A DNA stretch of 64,000 nucleotides from Mucilaginibacter endophyticus (lineage in GTDB: Bacteria > Bacteroidota > Bacteroidia > Sphingobacteriales > Sphingobacteriaceae): assembly GCF_003351025.1 (NCBI RefSeq), contig NZ_QPCG01000001.1, positions 1,185,949-1,249,948 on the forward strand, given 5' to 3'. Each line of letters starts with the position of its first letter. Position 1 is the first letter of the stretch. The notes beneath the pieces are model-generated. The model made no database searches. It saw nothing but the letters and a program-made list of their open reading frames with translations, and was not told where the DNA came from. Positions 62,225-64,000 of the stretch are shown here, piece by piece. Made by a program: the position numbers and the translations under genes.

Positions 62225-62407
62225 ATGAAAGCTCAACAGGATTTTAAGAATAATGCTAATACACAAGGCAAATCAACTGCCGATCGTGCCTTTACTAACC
62301 ACAATGATGCGCAAAAACGAAAAGGCATCAGTAACGCGGGCGGGCAACGTTCCGATCAAACATCAAGCAGGGACAGCGCCCATCATCCGGAAAAGAAAAA
62401 AGCATAA
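62225..62407 (+). CDS. Small, disordered, basic protein of unknown function
   Basis: The ATG at 62225 gives 60 residues; a TTG extension to 62201 is possible but unnecessary. The sequence is polar and low in hydrophobics (FKNNANTQGKSTADRAFTNH ... HHPEKKKA), rich in Asn, Lys, Ser, Gln and His, and predicted disordered. No family was recognised. It resembles in style the small stress or desiccation-linked hydrophilic proteins, but nothing proves this. A strong hairpin follows. Confidence 0.55.
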   Translation: MKAQQDFKNNANTQGKSTADRAFTNHNDAQKRKGISNAGGQRSDQTSSRDSAHHPEKKKA

Positions 62408-62421
62408 CATTGTTATTTTGT

Positions 62422-62458
62422 GCAAAACGCCTTTGCTTACCAGGCAAAGGCGTTTTGC
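62422..62458. terminator. Strong bidirectional terminator
   Basis: GCAAAACGCCTTTGC (62422-62436) and GCAAAGGCGTTTTGC (62444-62458) form a perfect 15-bp stem with a 7-nt loop, between the small protein gene and the convergent HxlR gene. The A and T runs are inside the stem, serving both strands. Confidence 0.85.
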
Positions 62459-62496
62459 ATTATAGATAAATTAGTATCTCTATTACTTGTATAAAG

Positions 62497-62892
62497 TTAA
62501 ACAGTCACAGTTTTACGTGCTTCTGCCTCGTCCCGGCTCATTTGTTTTATATGCTCACGGTGTTTCAAGCCCCATTCGCGCATTTCATTAATGACATTAC
62601 CCAGCGAATTGGCATATTCCGTACGTTCATAAATTACGGTTACCGGAGTAGTATCATAAACTGTTCTCTTAATAAAGCCGTTCAATTCCAGGTCCCTTAG
62701 CTCTTTAGAGAGTACCTTGGGTGTGATGTTTTCCAGATCGCGCTGAAGTTCCTTAAATCGTTTAGGGCCGGTCATCAAACTTACCAGCATCAATAATTTC
62801 CATTTGCCGTTAACTACATAAAGTGTGTCGCGCACGGCGTTTACCGCAGCGTTGCAGGCCTCTTTATTGTGAATGATTTTTCCGTTGTTCAT
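62497..62892 (-). CDS. HxlR-family winged-helix transcriptional regulator
   Basis: The protein has 131 residues with an HxlR fold: CNAAVNAVRDTLYVVNGKWK at the start (one conserved Cys at position 13), LMTGPKRFKELQRDLENITP and KVLSKELRDLELNGFIKRT as the DNA-binding wing, and YERTEYANSLGNVINEMREWG. Family members respond to electrophiles or oxidants, often through a Cys near the N terminus. It is divergent from the DoxX gene, with palindromes between, which suggests control of that gene. Confidence 0.92.
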   Translation of the reverse strand: MNNGKIIHNKEACNAAVNAVRDTLYVVNGKWKLLMLVSLMTGPKRFKELQRDLENITPKVLSKELRDLELNGFIKRTVYDTTPVTVIYERTEYANSLGNVINEMREWGLKHREHIKQMSRDEAEARKTVTV

Positions 62893-62907
62893 GCTGCTAT
62901 CCTCAAC

Positions 62908-62929
62908 GATACCGGTATCCTTTAGGATA
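62908..62929. promoter_or_regulatory. Overlapping palindromes between hxlR and doxX
   Basis: GATACCGGTATC (62908-62919) is a perfect palindrome and TATCCTTTAGGATA (62916-62929) has perfect 6-bp arms around TT. They share TATC and are followed by GTAGTATC. Likely HxlR operator region. Confidence 0.5.
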
Positions 62930-62983
62930 GTAGTATCTTTTTGAAAGTAAAGGTAGCTAAGTTTGCGGCAAATAATTAATAAA

Positions 62984-63343
62984 ATGAAAGCAACTAAGAT
63001 TTTTTACTGGATACTGACCGCAATAGTAGCCTTGATGATGGCATTTTCATCATACGCATACTTAACCAAACCCGAAATGACCGCCGCGTTTCATCATTTA
63101 GGTTTTTCGGATTATTTCAGGATTGAACTGGCAATAGCCAAACTTATTGGAGCCGTGGCATTATTAGTACCCGTACCGGCAAAGGTGAAAGAGTGGGCCT
63201 ATGCTGGATTTACTTTTGTATTTGTTTCAGCTTTTATAGCGCACACGGTTTCAGGTGATCCGGTAGCAAACCGTGTTATGCCATTGGTGTTTTTGGTGAT
63301 TTTGGGAGGGTCGTATTTCCTTTATCGTAAGCAGCGGCAATAG
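62984..63343 (+). CDS. DoxX-family membrane protein
   Basis: The ATG at 62984 gives 119 residues with four membrane helices (for example FYWILTAIVALMMAFSSYAY and AIAKLIGAVALLVPVPAKVK). The features KPEMTAAFHHLGFSDYFRIE and KLIGAVALLVP, and EWAYAGFTFVFVSAFIAH, are typical of the DoxX/DoxX-like branch. The function of such proteins is poorly known; some act in oxidative or quinone stress. Divergence from HxlR supports an inducible role. A TTG extension from 62963 was not used. Confidence 0.88.
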   Translation: MKATKIFYWILTAIVALMMAFSSYAYLTKPEMTAAFHHLGFSDYFRIELAIAKLIGAVALLVPVPAKVKEWAYAGFTFVFVSAFIAHTVSGDPVANRVMPLVFLVILGGSYFLYRKQRQ

Positions 63344-63366
63344 ATTGCAAATAATTGAAAACACGT

Positions 63367-63514
63367 TGTCATTTCGAACCCTTTGAGGGGGAAATAAAGA
63401 GGCAAGGGTGAGAAATCTTATACGACATGCGTTATTCGCCCTGCTTGAAACTGCTCGTATAAGATTTCTCCTCACCTCCAACGCATCAGTCCCAGTCGGG
63501 TTCGTCGAAATGCC
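63367..63514. repeat. Palindromic element, family GTCATTTCGAACC
   Basis: Outer arms GTCATTTCGAACCC (63368) and GGGTTCGTCGAAATGCC (to about 63514) are near-inverted, and inner arms GAGAAATCTTATACGA (63410-63425) and TCGTATAAGATTTCTC (63455-63470) are perfect. It sits between the DoxX gene and the convergent GH25 gene and is non-coding. Confidence 0.82.
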
Positions 63515-63529
63515 AGAGAGAGATAATAC

Positions 63530-64000
63530 CTACGGTACCAGTAATTTTTCAAATTCCGTACTATCACCTTTAAAAACATTGAAATCCACCACGTGGTTAA
63601 TGCCATTAACGTGGGCCTTATCTGAGTGCTGCCAAAATTTCCAGTTGGTTTTGTTTGATACAAGCAATTTAGGTTGATAATAATGCGCTATCCAAAGAGT
63701 ATAACCATCAAAATAACCTTCCAGGTAATCCTGGTAAAATTTAAGGTTGGTGTATATGATAGGCTTGATGCCTGTACGGGTTTCAATAGTTTTGATAAAA
63801 CTCTCCAATTGCTCCCTCATTTTTTCGGGACTGGTACGGTATAGTCGCTCTATATCAACCACCATGGGCAGGTCGCCTTTTTCGGTTTTTACCGTTTGCA
63901 GAAAAAACTTGGCTTGCCATACGCCGCTTTTTTGCGGAAGGAAGAAATGATAAGCGCCGCACATGATTCCCGCTTTTGGCGCTTCTCGCCAGTTACGTTG
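63530..64000 (-). CDS. GH25 lysozyme, C-terminal part (cut by window edge)
   Basis: The frame is open to the window edge, so the N terminus lies outside; 156 codons before the stop are visible. The GH25 barrel is recognisable: NWREAPKAGIMCGAYHFF, the catalytic DxE in PMVVDIERL, GIKPIIYTNLKFYQDYL, LWIAHYYQPKL and WQHSDKAHVNGINHVVDFNV at the end. The family cleaves the glycan strands of peptidoglycan. Signal sequence and any additional domains cannot be judged here. Confidence 0.9.
   Translation of the reverse strand, partial: QRNWREAPKAGIMCGAYHFFLPQKSGVWQAKFFLQTVKTEKGDLPMVVDIERLYRTSPEKMREQLESFIKTIETRTGIKPIIYTNLKFYQDYLEGYFDGYTLWIAHYYQPKLLVSNKTNWKFWQHSDKAHVNGINHVVDFNVFKGDSTEFEKLLVP

Noticed and set aside
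6251..62984. TTG- or GTG-started extensions at 6251, 14886, 25295, 26822, 60669, 62201 and 62963
   Set aside because: Each has an internal ATG giving a better signal peptide or family-conserved start, and the extension lies in leader or hairpin sequence.
1..64000. tRNA, rRNA, insertion sequences or prophage genes
   Set aside because: No cloverleaf, rRNA core, transposase, integrase or phage structural gene was recognised by eye; a tRNAscan or IS search was not possible.

Overview
The window looks like chromosome of a free-living, glycan-degrading Bacteroidota of the Sphingobacteriaceae type, closest in style to Mucilaginibacter or Pedobacter. The reasons are SusC/SusD pairs, a hybrid two-component regulator fused to AraC, an ECF sigma/FecR pair, TAnnTTTG-type promoters, A-rich rather than Shine-Dalgarno leaders, and several families of intergenic palindromic repeats. 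No rRNA, tRNA, CRISPR array or transposase was recognised. The first and last genes are cut by the window edges. Layout: (1) 1-14020 is a polysaccharide utilisation locus (PUL): hybrid regulator, SusC, SusD, BNR-4 beta-propeller, DUF2264/GH154, GH43, GH2, GH35 and L-rhamnose mutarotase. The enzyme set fits removal of rhamnosyl-glucuronate caps and galactan chains of arabinogalactan-protein or gum-arabic-like glycans. (2) 14226-25095 is a second Sus-like locus with ECF sigma, FecR, SusC with an STN domain, SusD and a DUF5689 lipoprotein, but its enzymes are a metallophosphoesterase and a glycerophosphodiester phosphodiesterase, suggesting organophosphate rather than glycan capture. (3) 25346-30129 is a fucose module: GH29, GH95 and an SGNH esterase. 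(4) 30388-40333 holds housekeeping, stress and signalling genes: an orphan CHC2 zinc finger, PQQ-type sugar dehydrogenase, ElaA-like GNAT, Dps, a LytTR regulator, two histidine kinases and a CPA1 antiporter. Three of the promoters here share a 21-bp-period direct-repeat operator. (5) 40617-45793 carries GH106 and GH78 rhamnosidases. (6) 46169-47873 is a type II NADH dehydrogenase behind a Fur-family-like palindrome. (7) 48094-56394 is the most unusual region: two full-length lantibiotic dehydratases (LanB) flank a divergent LytS/LytTR two-component system and a 56-residue precursor-like gene (53041-53211). The peptide is very rich in Thr, has no Cys or Ser, and no LanC, protease or exporter is nearby. 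The second LanB has lost residues of both catalytic sites. I infer a peptide-modification system that would yield a dehydrobutyrine-rich, non-lanthionine product under LytTR control. (8) 56645-64000 has a metallophosphoesterase, a DUF2723 membrane protein, MscS, inorganic pyrophosphatase, HxlR/DoxX and a partial GH25 lysozyme. All functional calls come from reading the sequence and family knowledge; no database search was run.
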